From assembly GCA_965200925.1 (NCBI GenBank), contig OZ241738.1:1612001-1676000 (forward strand): a stretch of 64,000 nt of DNA. The letters run 5' to 3'. The notes beneath the pieces are model-generated. The model worked only from the letters and a program-made list of their open reading frames with translations. It was not told the DNA's origin and ran no database searches. Positions 55,569-64,000 of this stretch are shown in pieces (the stretch's first letter is position 1; each line of letters starts with the position of its first letter). This DNA comes from WTGU01 sp965200925. Its GTDB lineage: Bacteria > Pseudomonadota > Alphaproteobacteria > UBA828. Both the position numbers and the translations under genes were made by a program.

Positions 55569-56569
55569 CCGACCCGCTCCACCGGAAAATGGCACCGCAC
55601 GAAATGGCGCGCGCCGCGTTCCCGCAGCCGCGGGCTGTGCGCGTCGCACTCGGCCTCCCGATGGACGCAGCGCGGCGCGTAGCGGCAGGCCGTCCCGTGC
55701 GCGGGCTCGGCGGAGGCGAGAGGCTTGTGCCACTTGCGCCGGAGCGCCGGGTTGTGGGCGAAGGCGGCGAGCAGCATGACGCTGTAGGGATGTTGCGGGT
55801 TTTCGAAGAAGCGGACGGTCTCCGCGATCTCGACGATCTCGCCGCCGTAGATCACGGCCACCCGGTCGCAGAAATGGGCGGTGATGCCAATGTCGCGGGT
55901 GATGAACAGCATCGCGGTGCGGTGCTCGCGCACCAGCCCGCGCAGGAGGTCCAGGACCTGGGCCTGCACCGTCACGTCGAGGCCGCTGGTCGCGTCGTCC
56001 GAGATCACGAATTTGGGCGCGCAGACGAGGGAGATCGCCATCACCACGCGCTGTGCCATGCCGCCGCTCAACTCGTGCGGGAACGCCTTGAAGCGGCGCG
56101 CCGGATCCGGGATATGCACCGCCCTCAGCATGGCAAGGGCCATCGCGTCGGCCTCGCGGCGGCCCACGTCGAGATGGGCGCGGGCCACCGCGGCGATCTG
56201 CCGCCCGACCGGGACCAGCGGGTCCAGCTCGCTGCGCGGATTCGGGATCACCATCGCGATGTCCCTGCCGCGCACCGCGCGCAACGCGCTCTCGGAAAGC
56301 GCCCGCATGTCCTTGCCGTCGAACCGGATCGAGCCTCCGTCGATGCGGCCGGGCTGCGTCAGGAGCCCCATCACGGCGCGGGCGAGGGTCGTCTTCCCCG
56401 AGCCCGATTCGCCGACCAGCCCGACGATCTCGCCCGCCCGGACGCTGAGGTCGAGATCGCGCACGGCGCGCACCGCCTCCTCCTCGTAGACCGGGTAGGA
56501 GACGTTGAGCCCGGCGATGTCGAGCACGGGCACCGCCCGAGGGTCGGCGCCTGCCTCTCCCGCACCCAT
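55565..56569 (-). CDS. Peptide-type ABC transporter ATPase (DppD/OppD-like), degenerate site
   Basis: 334 residues. Walker A GESGSGKT (53-60) and signature LSGGM (167-171) are normal. Three positions that act on the gamma-phosphate are changed: the Q-loop Gln is Pro109 (VIPNPRSELDP), the Walker-B catalytic Glu is Asp192 (VISDDATSGLD), and the switch His is Arg225 (FITRDIG). The C-terminal Cys cluster is retained. Its own ATP site is therefore probably weak or non-hydrolytic, with the partner at 54534 providing hydrolysis. Three bases from the permease gene. Confidence 0.93.
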   Translation of the reverse strand: MGAGEAGADPRAVPVLDIAGLNVSYPVYEEEAVRAVRDLDLSVRAGEIVGLVGESGSGKTTLARAVMGLLTQPGRIDGGSIRFDGKDMRALSESALRAVRGRDIAMVIPNPRSELDPLVPVGRQIAAVARAHLDVGRREADAMALAMLRAVHIPDPARRFKAFPHELSGGMAQRVVMAISLVCAPKFVISDDATSGLDVTVQAQVLDLLRGLVREHRTAMLFITRDIGITAHFCDRVAVIYGGEIVEIAETVRFFENPQHPYSVMLLAAFAHNPALRRKWHKPLASAEPAHGTACRYAPRCVHREAECDAHSPRLRERGARHFVRCHFPVERVG

Positions 56570-56571
56570 CG

Positions 56572-57582
56572 TCAGCCCCTGATCCGGGGATCGATCGCGA
56601 AATAGATCAGATCCACCGCCAGATAGATGATCAGGGAGAGGATGGCCGAGAAGAGCACGAAGCCCAGCACCGGGTTAATGTCGGCATTGAGCACGCCTTG
56701 CACCGCATACTGGCCGGCACCACCCCAGCTGAACACGATCTCCACCAGCACCGCGCCGCCGATCAGGAAGCCGTAGAGCACGCTGACGATGGTCACGACC
56801 GAAGGCAGCGAATTGCGGAACGCCTTGCGAATCACCGTCTTCTTCGGCAGCCCGCACATCTCGGCATAGCGGATCAGGTCGGATTCCAGCATCCGTTCCA
56901 TGGTCGCCTGGGTCATCTTGAGGATGGGGCCGGCATTGATCACGCCCAAGGTCACCACCGGCAGCGCCAAGTGGCCCAGGGCCGACCAGAGCGCCTGCCA
57001 ATTGCCCGCGGCGATGCTGTCGACGATCAGGAAATTGGTGAGCGGCGGCGGCGGCAGGACGGCGAAGTCGATCCGCCCGAGCGGCGCGGGTGCGACTTGC
57101 ATGATCGTGTAGAACAGGTAGATCAGGATCAACCCCAGCCAGAAATCCGGCAACGCGCCGGCGAGAAGGCCGTAATAGTCGGAGAATCTCTTCACGATCG
57201 AGCGCTTGAACCAGGCGGCGGCCACGCCCAGCGGGATGCCGATGCCGAGCGCCAGCAGCAGGGAAAGGGTGATCAGTTCGAGCGTCGCGGGGAAGCGCAC
57301 GGCGAGATCGTCGAACACCGGCTTCGTCGTCTGCCACGATGTGCCGAGGTCGCCCTGCACCAGATTTTGCAGGTAGATCCAGAACTGCTCGATGATCGTG
57401 CCGTCGAGACCCATCTCGGCGTTGAGCATGGCGAGCTGCTCTTCCGTCGCGAAGGGGCCCAGCATCATCACCGCCGGATCGCCCGGGATCAGCTTCACGA
57501 GCAGGAAGCTCACCAGGATGATGCCGAAGAGCTGGGGGCCGATGAAAACGGAACGGCGCCCTATGTAGCGGAGGATACGCAT
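56572..57582 (-). CDS. Peptide-type ABC transporter permease (DppB-like)
   Basis: 336-residue inner-membrane permease with N-terminal RRSVFIGPQLFGIILVSFLLVKLIPGDPA, about six helices, and the EAA-type ATPase contact loop AEMCGLPKKTVIRKAFRNSLPSVV. ATG 57582 overlaps the preceding stop by one base (TGATG). Confidence 0.94.
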   Translation of the reverse strand: MRILRYIGRRSVFIGPQLFGIILVSFLLVKLIPGDPAVMMLGPFATEEQLAMLNAEMGLDGTIIEQFWIYLQNLVQGDLGTSWQTTKPVFDDLAVRFPATLELITLSLLLALGIGIPLGVAAAWFKRSIVKRFSDYYGLLAGALPDFWLGLILIYLFYTIMQVAPAPLGRIDFAVLPPPPLTNFLIVDSIAAGNWQALWSALGHLALPVVTLGVINAGPILKMTQATMERMLESDLIRYAEMCGLPKKTVIRKAFRNSLPSVVTIVSVLYGFLIGGAVLVEIVFSWGGAGQYAVQGVLNADINPVLGFVLFSAILSLIIYLAVDLIYFAIDPRIRG

Positions 57583-58532
57583 CAGGCGCGCGCCTTTCGA
57601 TCGCGGAGCCCGCCGGCGAGCGCCCGCCGGCGGGCCGGATCCGCGAGAACCTCGACGCTCGCGCCGACCAGCGCGAAGCCGAAGACGGTGAGCGCCAGCG
57701 CGATGCCCGGGAACACCGAGGGCCACCACTGGCCGGTGATGATGTTCTGGAAACCCATGGCGATCATGCTGCCCCATTCGGGCGTCGGCGCGACCACGCC
57801 GGCGCCGACGAAGCTCAGCGCGGCCGTCAACAGGATCGACCAACCGATATTAACCGAAAGCTGGCTCAAGATCGGCGCGAGCGCGTTGGGAATGATGTGG
57901 CGCAGCATGATCGCGAGGTCGGAGGCACCGGAGACGTAGGACGCCTCGACGTAACGCATGTTGCGGATTGCCAGCACCTGGCTTCGCATGAGGCGGAGAT
58001 AGATCGGCGCGTTCACGAAGGCGATCGCGGCGATGATGCTCTCCAGGCTCTGGCCGAAGATCGCCACCAGGGCGATGGCGAAGACGAAGACGGGAAAGGC
58101 TTGCAGGACGTCAGCGGCCCTCATCACGAAGCCCGCGCCGAAGGAGCCGAACCCGCCGCCCTCCTGGTAATAGCCCACGACCGCCCCGATGAAGGAGCCG
58201 GCCACGGCGGAGATCATCGTGCCGGCGAGCGCGATCGTCAGGTCGATGCGGGGCGCGTAGACGATGCGGCTGAAGATGTCCATCCCCGTCGCGTCGGTGC
58301 CGAAGAGGTGCCGCCAATTCGGGGCTTGCAGGAAGTCCGTCGGATTCGCGGCTTCGGGCTCGTAGGGCGCGATCAGCGGCGCGAAGACCGCGAGGACGAT
58401 GACGACGAGAACGATGGCGTAGCCCAGCGCGAAGAGCGGGCGGGCACGCAGGATCGCGAGCAGGAAGCGCAAGGCGTAGAGGAAGGCCTCGGCGCGGCCG
58501 CGCGCGTGGGAGCCGGAGGCCATGTCCGTCAT
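57582..58532 (-). CDS. Peptide-type ABC transporter permease (DppC-like)
   Basis: 316-residue permease: N-terminal helix with FAPLIAPYEP, HLFGTDATGMDIFSRIVYAPRIDL, and the EAA loop VEASYVSGASDLAIMLRHIIPNALAPI. Partner of the DppB-like protein. Alternative start at 58523. Confidence 0.94.
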   Translation of the reverse strand: MTDMASGSHARGRAEAFLYALRFLLAILRARPLFALGYAIVLVVIVLAVFAPLIAPYEPEAANPTDFLQAPNWRHLFGTDATGMDIFSRIVYAPRIDLTIALAGTMISAVAGSFIGAVVGYYQEGGGFGSFGAGFVMRAADVLQAFPVFVFAIALVAIFGQSLESIIAAIAFVNAPIYLRLMRSQVLAIRNMRYVEASYVSGASDLAIMLRHIIPNALAPILSQLSVNIGWSILLTAALSFVGAGVVAPTPEWGSMIAMGFQNIITGQWWPSVFPGIALALTVFGFALVGASVEVLADPARRRALAGGLRDRKARA

Positions 58533-58587
58533 GGATCGCGCGTCATGCGCCCGACGGCGGTCTGCCGGCGGGAGCGGGAGAGGGGAG

Positions 58588-58618
58588 CGGGCCGCGCCTG
58601 CGGGAGCGGCGCGGCCCG
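58588..58618 (-). promoter_or_regulatory. Strong stem-loop between binding-protein and permease genes
   Basis: An 11-bp perfect stem (GGGCCGCGCC with GGCGCGGCCC plus one closing pair) and a 9-nt loop, with no T run. Located just after the binding-protein stop. Such hairpins often protect the upstream message and lower downstream expression, giving more binding protein than permease; inferred here from position. Confidence 0.55.
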
Positions 58619-58628
58619 GAGCACCGCC

Positions 58629-60296
58629 CTACGCTTCCCGCCGGAAGTCCTGGAAGCGGATGTTGTTGGACGTGTAGTAGGTCCACCCCGTGACGTCGGA
58701 ACGACGCGCCATCGAGTAGTTGGTGAACGCGCCGAACACCCACGGCGCCTCGCGCATCACGATCTTCTGCACCTCGTCCATCGCCGCGAGCCGTGCGTCC
58801 ATGTCTCCCGTCTGCGCTGCGCCGTCGATCAGCTCGTCCACCCGGGCGTTCTCGTAATTGGAGTAGTTGATGAACGACTTGGAGTGGAAGTAGAGATTCA
58901 TCGAGTATCCGGGATCCGGACACCACGGCGAATCGTAGTAGAAGATCATCGGCTGCTTCCGCTCGGAGACGTTGTTGTAGAATGTCGCCGCCGGGATCTT
59001 CTTGAGCTGGAGGGTCACGCCGATCTCCTTCAGCGCGCTCTGGAAGAGGATCGCCGTGGTCTCCTGGGTCGCCTGCGAGGCGTCGTAGGCGAGCACGGTC
59101 TCGAAGCCGTCGCCGTAGCCCGCCGTCTGCAACAGCGCCCGCGCCCGTTCGAGATCCTGGGTCCCGTATTCCCAGTAGCTGGCGTTGAACCCGGGGTAGA
59201 TGTCCGGCATGCAGCCGGTCAACGGACTCGCGAGGTTCTGGAACACGGTCGCGATGACCTGCTCCTGCGGGAACGCGAAGTTCATCGCGCGGCGGACGTC
59301 GATGCTGTCGAAGGGCGGAATCTTGGCGTTGAGTTCGATCCAGAGCATGAAGGTCGCCGGGATCGTCTCGACGGCCACGCCCGGCGCGTTCGCGAGCTGC
59401 ACCAGCTCCAGAGGTTGCAGATATTGCGCGATGTCCACCGCGCCGCCCTGGAGGAGCTGAGCGCGATTCGCCGAGGTCGGCACTTCGCGCAGGATCACCG
59501 TCTCCATCGCCGGCTTGCCGCCGTAATAGTCGTCGCGCGCCTTGTAGACGGCCTGGGCGCCGCGGGTGAGCTGCTCGATGCGGTAGGGGCCGAAGCCGGC
59601 GGTCTCGTTCTTGAGGAACTCCTTGGCCCACGGGTCGTCCGCGCCGCCCACCTCCCGGCATTTGGTGGAATCGTAAATCGGATTGTAGAGATTCGGCTGA
59701 AGCTTCAGCAGCAGCGGGTTCGGGTGGTCGAGATTGAACGACACGACGTGTTCGCCTTCGGCCTTGATCTGCTCCTTCCGCTCGAGGCTGATCGTGTTGG
59801 CGAAGAAGCCGCCGATGGCGCCGAGTTCGAGCTTGCGGTGCCAGGTCCAGACCACGTCGTCGGCCGTGAGGGCGTTGCCCCAATTGCTCGTGACGCCTTC
59901 ACGCAGCTTGAAGCGGATCCACTGGCTGTCCGGGTCGATTTCCCAGCTCTCTGCGAGCTTGCCCCGCATGTTCACCCGGCCGGGGCGGTCCGGGTAATCC
60001 TTGATGTCCTCGCGCAGTGCGGTGGGTACGCCCGGGTCGGGGATCTTCTCGAATTCGACGAGCGAGTCGTAGCAGGCGGCCACCGACTCGAAGGTGCCCA
60101 GGCTCACGTCGTATTCGCTGTCGAGGCTCTGCGGCGTCGCCGGCGCGGCGATCACCAGGGTCGTCGCCCGGTCTTGCGCCATGGCGCCGCGGCCCGCGAC
60201 GACTCCCGGCACGGCGGCGGCCGCGGCGGCCGCGGTCGTTCCCTTGAGAAACGCGCGCCGGTCGAGTGCCCAGCCCTTGCTCGTCGATTCGGTCAT
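58629..60296 (-). CDS. Peptide-type ABC transporter substrate-binding protein
   Basis: 555-residue periplasmic solute-binding protein of family 5. A Tat-type signal is present: DRRAFLKGTTAAAA with RR-x-F-L-K, cleavage after AMAQ. Family segments: LAESWEIDPDSQWIRFKLREGVTSNWGNALTADDVVWTW, TAGFGPYRIEQ, and FDSIDVRRAMNFAFPQEQV. Possible ligands are peptides, hydantoins or oxoproline-like compounds given the upstream hydantoinase genes. ATG 60296 follows GGCGAGGAGAACGAC. Confidence 0.94.
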   Translation of the reverse strand: MTESTSKGWALDRRAFLKGTTAAAAAAAVPGVVAGRGAMAQDRATTLVIAAPATPQSLDSEYDVSLGTFESVAACYDSLVEFEKIPDPGVPTALREDIKDYPDRPGRVNMRGKLAESWEIDPDSQWIRFKLREGVTSNWGNALTADDVVWTWHRKLELGAIGGFFANTISLERKEQIKAEGEHVVSFNLDHPNPLLLKLQPNLYNPIYDSTKCREVGGADDPWAKEFLKNETAGFGPYRIEQLTRGAQAVYKARDDYYGGKPAMETVILREVPTSANRAQLLQGGAVDIAQYLQPLELVQLANAPGVAVETIPATFMLWIELNAKIPPFDSIDVRRAMNFAFPQEQVIATVFQNLASPLTGCMPDIYPGFNASYWEYGTQDLERARALLQTAGYGDGFETVLAYDASQATQETTAILFQSALKEIGVTLQLKKIPAATFYNNVSERKQPMIFYYDSPWCPDPGYSMNLYFHSKSFINYSNYENARVDELIDGAAQTGDMDARLAAMDEVQKIVMREAPWVFGAFTNYSMARRSDVTGWTYYTSNNIRFQDFRREA

Positions 60297-60483
60297 GTCG
60301 TTCTCCTCGCCTGCTCCATCGGCCCCCGCGGGGCCGGCAGCTCCGGGCACGCCCGCGCCTCGCGACGGCTCTCCATCCCGCACGCATACGACACCCCCGG
60401 AGGCAAGGCAATCGCTTTCGCGGCGCCCCGCCGCTCGGGTGTGCCTTCAGAAAGACCCGCGGGCGGGAGTTCCCTTCATCCTC

Positions 60484-60506
60484 TTCCCCCTGCCAGGGGG
60501 GAGGAG
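60484..60506. repeat. Extragenic palindrome
   Basis: TTCCCCCT and AGGGGGGA around GCC, in the 241-bp gap between the racemase and the binding-protein gene. Palindromes of this kind are commonly interspersed in G+C-rich alphaproteobacterial genomes; only this copy is noticed here. The gap holds no ORF I can support. Confidence 0.4.
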
Positions 60507-60537
60507 CGAGAAAACCGCGCGCGCGGGGCGGCCTGCC

Positions 60538-61311
60538 CTATTCGGCGGCTTGCGGCAGCGCCGTATCGGCGGACGTCGTTTCGGCGGAGAAGTGGCGGAA
60601 GGCGCCGGTGAAGCGCTTGGGCTCGGGCGGGCGGTAGGTCTTGCGCTTGCTCGTGCGGAGGCCGAGTTCGACCAGGAGCTCGGCCTGTTTGGTTGCACAG
60701 ACGACGCCGTCCAGGATTGGCACGCCGAGCTCCGCCTCGAGTTCGGCGGCGAAGCGGGCGAAGCCGGCGCAGCCCAGGCAGACCGCCTCCGCGTCGTCCT
60801 CGCGCACGGAGCGGCGGACCTCTTCCCGCAGCTTCTCCAGCGAACCCGCCGGGTCGCGCTCGATGTCGAGGACGTAGAGCGGCGTGGTGCGGATGGCGAC
60901 GACGCGCTCGGCCATGCCGTAGCCCTGCACCATCTCCTCCAGCAGCGTGCGGATGCGCGGGATGACCGTGACGATGGAGAAGCGCGCCGCCACCATCGCG
61001 GCCGTGTAGAACGAGGCTTCCGCGATGCCCACCACGGGCTTTTCCGTCGTCTCGCGCGCGGCGTGCAGGCCCGGGTCGCCGTAGCAGGCGATGACGTAGG
61101 CGTCGACGCCTTCCGCCTCGCCCTTGCGCACTTCGTCGATCACGCCGCAGGCGGCGACGCATTCGTCGCGGTAGTTCTCGATCGATTCGGGGCCGAAATC
61201 GGGGCTTACCGCCACGATCTCCGTGCCGGTGCGCGCCGCCGACCGGGCGGCCGCGCCGATGCCCTCGGTCATCTCCAGGGTGGTGTTCGGGTTGATCACC
61301 TTGATCTTCAT
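60538..61311 (-). CDS. Asp/Glu/hydantoin racemase family protein
   Basis: 257 residues: KVINPNTTLEMTEGI near the start, first catalytic Cys in VIACYGDPGL, GIAEASFYTAAMVAARFSIVT, and the second Cys in VCLGCAGFARF. The two-cysteine racemase layout and neighbourhood suggest racemisation of hydantoins or related acids. It overlaps the hyuB-like stop by 4 nt (ATGA). Confidence 0.92.
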   Translation of the reverse strand: MKIKVINPNTTLEMTEGIGAAARSAARTGTEIVAVSPDFGPESIENYRDECVAACGVIDEVRKGEAEGVDAYVIACYGDPGLHAARETTEKPVVGIAEASFYTAAMVAARFSIVTVIPRIRTLLEEMVQGYGMAERVVAIRTTPLYVLDIERDPAGSLEKLREEVRRSVREDDAEAVCLGCAGFARFAAELEAELGVPILDGVVCATKQAELLVELGLRTSKRKTYRPPEPKRFTGAFRHFSAETTSADTALPQAAE

Positions 61312-63098
61312 CGTGCTGCCTCCTCTTCGCGCCGTTCGCGCCGCAGGGTCTCCGTCGCCGCCTCGTCGACGTCGCCCGCCTCCGTGACGACGACGCCGTA
61401 AGCGCGCGCCGCCGTCTCGCGCGAGACGTAGCCGTCGCGGACGTCCTCGGCGACGGCCGCGGGCGGGCGCCCGGCGGCCCGGCCGTAGCCGCCGCCGCAG
61501 GTGCCGGTGAGCGTCAGGCCCTCGCCGGCCTTGACCGCCCGGTTCGGCATCATCGAGGGGAAGGGGACGCGGGTGCCGTCGGCGCGGTGATAGACCAGCG
61601 CCGCCTCCCGCCCCGCCGCGCCGCCGTCGAACCCCCAGGGGCGGAAGGCGTGGCCGTCGCCTTCGACGGAGATGAAGCCGTCCTCCAGGAAGCCCACCTC
61701 CCGGATCGAGCCGATGCCGCCGCGCCAGCGCCCGGCGGCGGCGGAATCGTCGCGCAGCTCGTAGCGCCGGATGCGCAGCGGCAGGTGCGATTCGATGTCC
61801 TCGATCGGGTTGTTGCGGGTGTTGGCGTAGAGCGTGTCCACCGCGTCCATCCCGTCCTTGCCGGCGCGCCCGCCGTAGCTGCCCTCGTGGATGTCCATGT
61901 GCACCCAGTGGCGCCCGCCCCTGATGCCGGAGAAGGCGATCACCTTGAGGTTGCCGACGCCCGCCGAGACCTTGTCCGGCACCGCCTGGGCCAGCGCCTT
62001 CATCAGGGTGTCGGCGACGATGTTGCCGGAGACGAAGCGGGCGATGGTGGGCGCCGGGAACTCGGGGTTGGCGATGGTACCCTTCGGCGCCACGATGGTG
62101 ATGGGGCGGATCAGCCCCGAATTCTGCGGGATGTGGCCATGCACCGCACTGTCCAGCAGGATGGAGCGGACGGTGAGCCAGATCGCGCAATCGACCGTGC
62201 CTTCCAGCGGCATGTTGATGGGCCGGTCGTCGCATTGCCGCGACGTGCCGGTGAGGTCCACCGTCATCGCGTCGCCTTCCACGGTGGCGGTCACGACGAT
62301 CTTGAAGTGCCGCCGGTCCGGGTCCTCGAGGAAGCCGTCGACATGGCCTTCCGCCCGCCAGGCGCCGTCCGGCAGCGCCGCGATGGCCTGGCGCATGAGC
62401 CACTCGGAATGGTCCATGAGCGCGTCCGACGCGGCCTCCACGGTGGCGAGGCCATGGCGCTCGATCAGCGCCAGATAGCGTTCGGCGCCGATGCGGCCGG
62501 CGGCGACCTGCGCCTCCATGTCGCCCACCACCATGTCCGGCGCCCGGATGTTGTCGCGCATCATATGCCAGAGCGCGTCGTTGCGCGCACCGCCGTCATA
62601 GGCCTTGAGCGCCTTGAACTGGAGCCCCTCCGCGTAGGCGTCCATGGCGTCGACGATGCCGCAGCTGCCGGGGCTGAGCGCGCCGATGTCGAGATGGTGC
62701 GCCGTGGTGACGGCGTAGCCCACCGGGGCGCCCTGGTGGAAGACGGGCACGATGAAGGCCACGTCCGGGCCGTGGCTCGCGCCGTGATAGGCGGAGTTGT
62801 GGACGATCACGTCGCCCTCGCGGAGCGTCTGGCCGCGCTCGGCGAGGAGGCGGTTCATGCCCTTCACGTAGCCCGGAATGGGGCCGGATTGCAGCGGCGT
62901 CGAATGCACCGATTCGCAGAGCTGGCGGCCGTGGCGGTCGATGATGGCGGCGCCGAAATCCTCCGATTCCCGGATGATCGAGGAATAGGACATGCGCATC
63001 AGCTTCCAGCCCATCTCGACCGCGATGTTCTCCAGTGCTCCCTGGATCACGCTGGCGGTGACGGGGTCGATGGGGCGGCGGTTCGGCGTTCCTTCCAT
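61308..63098 (-). CDS. Hydantoinase B/oxoprolinase family subunit
   Basis: 596-residue HyuB-type subunit: DPVTASVIQGALENIAVEMGWKLMRMSYSSIIRESEDFGAAIID, VHNSAYHGASHGPDV, AHHLDIGALSPGS and the C-terminal glycine-rich TGTCGGGYGRAAGRPP. With HyuA it forms an ATP-dependent amidohydrolase for cyclic amides (5-oxoproline, N-methylhydantoin) or an acetone carboxylase relative. 11 bp after hyuA. Confidence 0.94.
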   Translation of the reverse strand: MEGTPNRRPIDPVTASVIQGALENIAVEMGWKLMRMSYSSIIRESEDFGAAIIDRHGRQLCESVHSTPLQSGPIPGYVKGMNRLLAERGQTLREGDVIVHNSAYHGASHGPDVAFIVPVFHQGAPVGYAVTTAHHLDIGALSPGSCGIVDAMDAYAEGLQFKALKAYDGGARNDALWHMMRDNIRAPDMVVGDMEAQVAAGRIGAERYLALIERHGLATVEAASDALMDHSEWLMRQAIAALPDGAWRAEGHVDGFLEDPDRRHFKIVVTATVEGDAMTVDLTGTSRQCDDRPINMPLEGTVDCAIWLTVRSILLDSAVHGHIPQNSGLIRPITIVAPKGTIANPEFPAPTIARFVSGNIVADTLMKALAQAVPDKVSAGVGNLKVIAFSGIRGGRHWVHMDIHEGSYGGRAGKDGMDAVDTLYANTRNNPIEDIESHLPLRIRRYELRDDSAAAGRWRGGIGSIREVGFLEDGFISVEGDGHAFRPWGFDGGAAGREAALVYHRADGTRVPFPSMMPNRAVKAGEGLTLTGTCGGGYGRAAGRPPAAVAEDVRDGYVSRETAARAYGVVVTEAGDVDEAATETLRRERREEEAAR

Positions 63099-63109
63099 GG
63101 TCCGCTCCT

Positions 63110-64000
63110 TCAGCGTTCCTGGCGCAGGATCAGGTTGGCGCTGCGGTCCAGGCGCGCCGACCAGCCCGGCGGCACGACGGTCGTCGCGTCCTTCTGCACG
63201 ACGACGGCGGGGCCGGCGAAGGGCGCCTCGGCCGGCAGCGCGTCGCGCCGGTAGAACGTCGTCTCCCGGCTCTCCAGCGCGCCGTTCGCGCGGAAGACCG
63301 AGCGCGCCGTCCGCGTCTTCGCGGCTTCCAGGGAGCCTGCGCCCGGTTCGGGCGGCGGGGCGATCTTCGGCATCCGGCCCGTGCCGGTGATGCGGACGTT
63401 CACGATCTCGATGGGGCTGTCCGCGAAGTGGTGGCCGTATTCCCGCGCGTGCGCCTCGTGGAACGCCTCCCAGACCTTCTCGAGCCCGGCCTCGTCCAGC
63501 CGGCCGGGGGGGAAGGGCACCCGCAGCTCGTAGCCCTGGCCGACATAGCGCAGGTCGCCGGCACGCCGCGTCTCGACCGCCGCCGCGCCGAGCCCGGCGG
63601 CGGCGTATTGCGCCCGCAGCTCCGCGTCCAGGCGCGCGAAGTCGCGGTCGAGCCGGGCTGCGTCCACCGCTCCCTTGACCTGGAACGCGGTCTTGATCTG
63701 GTCGTATTTCAGGTCGGTGGTGAGCAGGCCGGCCGCCGAGGTGATGCCGGGATGGGGCGGCACCACGACTTCGGGGATCTCCAGCATCGCCGCGACCTCG
63801 GCGCCGTGCAGCGGGCCGGCGCCGCCGAAGGCGACGAGGGCGAAGTCGCGCGGATCGAGGCCCTTCTGGACGGTCTTGGAGCGGATGGCGTTGGCCATGT
63901 TGCTGTTGACGATGGTGAGCACGCCTTCCGCCGCCTCGTGGGCGTCGATGCCGAGGGCTTCGGCCAGGCCGGCGATGGCCGCCTCCGCGCGGGCCGGTGC
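63110..64000 (-). CDS. Hydantoinase A/oxoprolinase family subunit, C-terminal part
   Basis: C-terminal 296 residues of the HyuA subunit; the frame is open to the window edge, so the N-terminus lies outside. Features: GVLTIVNSNMANAIRSKTVQKGLDPRDFALVAFGGAGPLHG with the family GGAGP motif of the ASKHA fold, PEVVVPPHPGITSAAGLL, and GPAVVVQKDATTVVPPGW. First seen gene of the minus-strand operon. Substrate undetermined. Confidence 0.93.
   Translation of the reverse strand, partial: APARAEAAIAGLAEALGIDAHEAAEGVLTIVNSNMANAIRSKTVQKGLDPRDFALVAFGGAGPLHGAEVAAMLEIPEVVVPPHPGITSAAGLLTTDLKYDQIKTAFQVKGAVDAARLDRDFARLDAELRAQYAAAGLGAAAVETRRAGDLRYVGQGYELRVPFPPGRLDEAGLEKVWEAFHEAHAREYGHHFADSPIEIVNVRITGTGRMPKIAPPPEPGAGSLEAAKTRTARSVFRANGALESRETTFYRRDALPAEAPFAGPAVVVQKDATTVVPPGWSARLDRSANLILRQER

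Overview
The window is about 64 kb of G+C-rich (by eye close to 70%) chromosome from an alphaproteobacterium, most like the Rhodospirillales in gene order. The evidence is ftsA-ftsZ-lpxC, the chain rplU-rpmA-obgE-proB-proA-nadD-rsfS-rlmH-gpmI, ribF-ileS-lspA-bamF-M16-M16, xerC-transaldolase-priA running into atpHAGDC with no F0 genes beside it, and a long alphaproteobacterial-type RpoD. Most genes are tightly packed with ATGA or GTGA overlaps. I saw no rRNA, tRNA or CRISPR array.

Layout. 0-10 kb: division genes and lpxC, a LysM/Ig-like protein, a diheme cytochrome c divergent from rpoD, and a Sel1/peptidoglycan-binding protein. 8.4-15.8 kb (minus strand): housekeeping chain gpmI back to rplU, with a 107-bp MITE-like element between rsfS and rlmH. 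15.8-21.3 kb: an accessory islet with a single-chain MmeI-like (type IIL) restriction-modification gene, an AT-rich five-helix membrane protein starting 2 nt after it, a remnant of a second MmeI-like tail behind a copy of the maoC start region and a C14 tract, and a winged-helix/deoxyribosyltransferase-like protein. 21.2-33.5 kb: maoC, ribF, ileS, lspA, bamF, an orphan DNA methyltransferase lodged in that operon, two M16 peptidases, pgi, mutL. 33.7-40.5 kb: a lipoprotein with two TbpB-like barrels, then divergent catabolic genes (SDR and luciferase-like monooxygenase; ICL/PEP-mutase, CoA-transferase, enoyl-CoA hydratase). 40.5-51.3 kb: xerC, transaldolase, priA, the F1 ATP synthase operon and a Gfo/Idh oxidoreductase. 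51.3-54.4 kb: decayed islet with an IS1595-type and an IS481-type remnant, a gene tail and two tandem secreted paralogues. 54.5-64 kb (minus): one operon for hydantoinase/oxoprolinase subunits, a racemase and a complete peptide-type ABC importer.

Best candidates for something undescribed are the 15.8-21.3 kb islet (type IIL enzyme plus two unrecognised partners, with signs of module exchange and a possible homopolymer switch), the MITE-like element, and an importer in which one ATPase subunit has lost its Q-loop glutamine, Walker-B glutamate and switch histidine while its partner keeps all three. Two genes (rsfS and an SDR) have good Shine-Dalgarno sequences but ATA and ACG where ATG is expected.
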